A stretch of 7,220 bases of DNA from Woeseiaceae bacterium (GTDB lineage: Bacteria; Pseudomonadota; Gammaproteobacteria; Steroidobacterales; Woeseiaceae), in assembly GCA_022615525.1 (NCBI GenBank), contig JAKEGN010000171.1, forward strand, positions 1 through 7,220, in the 5' to 3' direction. Positions 6,324-7,220 of this stretch are shown here, in pieces (within the stretch, counting starts at the first letter, position 1; every line of letters starts with the position of its first letter). A program made the position numbers and the translations under genes. The notes beneath the pieces are model-generated. The model was given only the letters and a program-made list of their open reading frames with translations. It was not told where the DNA came from and searched no databases.

Positions 6324-6350
6324 TTAGCACTCCAAGGCAACGAGTGCTAA
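6324..6350. promoter_or_regulatory. CIRCE operator (HrcA-binding inverted repeat) upstream of rpoH
   Basis: TTAGCACTC (6324-6332), a 9-bp spacer, and GAGTGCTAA (6342-6350) match the CIRCE consensus at every arm position with the canonical spacing. CIRCE is bound by the repressor HrcA, which needs GroEL to stay active and releases when GroEL is occupied by unfolded proteins. CIRCE usually controls groESL and hrcA/dnaK operons; here the next gene is rpoH, starting 31 bp downstream. It spans the candidate -35 and reaches into the -10, ideal for repression. Site identity is near certain. HrcA control of rpoH in this organism is inferred, and hrcA itself is not in the window. Confidence 0.95.
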
Positions 6351-6353
6351 AAT
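6324..6353 (+). promoter_or_regulatory. Candidate rpoH promoter embedded in CIRCE (extended -10)
   Basis: TGC-TAAAAT (6345-6353) is an extended -10 whose hexamer (6348-6353) matches TATAAT at five of six positions. TTAGCA (6324-6329) lies 18 bp upstream as a -35 with four of six matches. Transcription would begin near 6360, giving a leader of about 22 nt with the ribosome site near its 5' end. The promoter elements are the CIRCE arms themselves, so HrcA and RNA polymerase would compete directly. Resemblance of CIRCE to promoter hexamers may partly explain the match. Confidence 0.5.
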
Positions 6354-6364
6354 CGCTACCCGAC

Positions 6365-6385
6365 AGGAGGTTGATGAATCCATGA
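6365..6385 (+). promoter_or_regulatory. rpoH ribosome-binding site and overlapping mini-ORF
   Basis: A full AGGAGG (6365-6370) precedes two ATGs. The first, at 6374, opens a four-codon reading frame ATG-AAT-CCA-TGA (Met-Asn-Pro) that ends at 6385. Its stop overlaps the second ATG (6382), the rpoH start, as ATGA. The spacing from AGGAGG is 3 nt to the mini-ORF and 11 nt to rpoH, so neither is ideal. The rpoH start is supported by the conserved N-terminal protein sequence, so translation may depend on reinitiation or on the long spacing. Confidence 0.6.
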
Positions 6386-7220
6386 CCAATGCCGTTGCAG
6401 TGAGTACACACAACCTGGCGCTGACCGGACCGGTCGGCAGCCTCGATGCCTATATTCAGGCTGTTGGCTCCATTGCAGTTCTGAGCAAGGAGCATGAGCA
6501 GATGTTGGCGCGCCGATTCCGCGACGAAGGCGACCTCGAGGCGGCCCGCGAACTGGTCATGGCGCATCTGCGCTTTGTCGTGCACATCGCCAAAGGCTAC
6601 ACCGGCTACGGCCTGCCACTTGCCGACCTGATCCAGGAAGGCAATGTTGGCTTGATGAAAGCCGTCAAACGCTTTGACCCGCAATACGACGTGCGGCTCG
6701 TGTCGTTTGCCGTGCACTGGATCCGCGCCGAAATTCACGAGTATGTATTGCGCAACTGGCGCATCGTCAAAGTGGCTACCACCAAGGCACAGCGCAAGCT
6801 GTTCTTCAATCTTCGCAAAGCGAAAAAGTCGCTGTCCTGGCTGACCCATGACGAGACCCAGGCTGTTGCGGAGGATCTTGGTGTCAGTCCGTCGGAAGTC
6901 ACGGAGATGGAAAGTCGTCTCAGCGCATACGACCCCGAGTTCGATCCGGCACCGGATGCTGACGACGAACACGCATTTACTCCGGCAGCCTACCTGCCGA
7001 GCCCGAACTCCGATCCTGCGATGCTGCTGGAGAAATCGGACTGGCAGGACGATGCGACCGGCCGCATGGTCGAAGCCTTGGAAACGCTCGACGACAGGAG
7101 CCGGCGCATTCTGCAGACTCGCTGGCTGGACGAAAAGAAGCCAACGCTGCACGAACTTGCCGACGAGTACGGCGTATCGGCGGAACGCATCCGCCAGATC
7201 GAAGTCAACGCGATACGCAA
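6382..7220 (+). CDS. rpoH: RNA polymerase sigma-32 heat-shock factor RpoH (3' end outside window)
   Basis: An alternative sigma factor that directs RNA polymerase to chaperone and protease promoters (groESL, dnaK, lon, clp). The window holds 279 complete codons and breaks in codon 280; E. coli RpoH has 284 residues, so only a few C-terminal residues are missing. HLRFVVHIAKGY and DLIQEGNVGLMKAVKRFD (62-73, 82-99) are sigma region 2.1-2.2. VRLVSFAVHWIRAEIHEYVL (105-124) covers 2.3-2.4. The RpoH box QRKLFFNLR (137-145), diagnostic for sigma-32, is exact. An acidic linker (about 184-198) precedes region 4 with the helix-turn-helix YGVSAERIRQIEVNA (263-277). Placement after ftsYEX matches E. coli. 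The perfect CIRCE upstream suggests HrcA repression in addition to any post-transcriptional control. Confidence 0.97.
   Translation, partial: MTNAVAVSTHNLALTGPVGSLDAYIQAVGSIAVLSKEHEQMLARRFRDEGDLEAARELVMAHLRFVVHIAKGYTGYGLPLADLIQEGNVGLMKAVKRFDPQYDVRLVSFAVHWIRAEIHEYVLRNWRIVKVATTKAQRKLFFNLRKAKKSLSWLTHDETQAVAEDLGVSPSEVTEMESRLSAYDPEFDPAPDADDEHAFTPAAYLPSPNSDPAMLLEKSDWQDDATGRMVEALETLDDRSRRILQTRWLDEKKPTLHELADEYGVSAERIRQIEVNAIR

Noticed and set aside
6205..7152. 315-codon open frame on the minus strand, antisense to rpoH
   Set aside because: The plus strand encodes an unmistakable RpoH across the same span, and the antisense product shows no domain.
1..7220. CRISPR array, tRNA or rRNA genes, insertion sequences or prophage
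   Set aside because: I see no regularly spaced repeats, no tRNA- or rRNA-like sequence and no transposase or phage protein; every long frame with recognisable motifs is a housekeeping gene.

Overview
The window reads as chromosomal core DNA from a moderately GC-rich gammaproteobacterium. The main evidence is the gene order mutM / coaD-rsmD / ftsY-ftsE-ftsX-rpoH, which combines two neighbourhoods known from gammaproteobacteria (mutM beside coaD; rsmD divergent from ftsYEX-rpoH). The RpoH protein closely resembles E. coli sigma-32 and carries an exact RpoH box. An acyl-CoA-type fatty acid desaturase with a helical C-terminal tail, similar in length to pseudomonad DesB, fits the same group. I cannot name the genus from the sequence.

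Layout. Positions 1-22 are an intrinsic terminator for a plus-strand unit that lies outside the window. Positions 23-154 hold no gene but contain a 76-bp inverted-repeat structure. A minus-strand desaturase gene follows (155-1333). A 227-bp divergent gap (1334-1560) holds weak promoter candidates for the desaturase and for mutM. mutM (1561-2373, plus) converges with a minus-strand two-gene operon, rsmD-coaD, whose genes overlap by ATGA. A 67-bp divergent gap separates rsmD from ftsY. ftsY, ftsE and ftsX follow on the plus strand, and each junction is an ATGA overlap. A 173-bp regulatory gap leads into rpoH, which runs off the right edge a few codons before its expected end.

How the genes fit together. 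FtsY is the SRP receptor that targets membrane proteins. FtsE and FtsX form the divisome ABC complex that controls septal peptidoglycan hydrolysis. RpoH is the heat-shock sigma factor. MutM repairs oxidised purines, CoaD makes coenzyme A precursor, RsmD methylates 16S rRNA, and the desaturase adjusts membrane fluidity.

The standout feature is a perfect CIRCE operator (TTAGCACTC-N9-GAGTGCTAA, 6324-6350) immediately upstream of rpoH. It overlaps a candidate extended -10 promoter. This suggests that the heat-shock sigma factor gene is itself under HrcA repression, linking the two major heat-shock control circuits (HrcA/CIRCE and sigma-32). The same short gap also holds a 17-bp palindrome, a pair of mutually exclusive RNA stems after ftsX, and a four-codon mini-ORF that overlaps the rpoH start.
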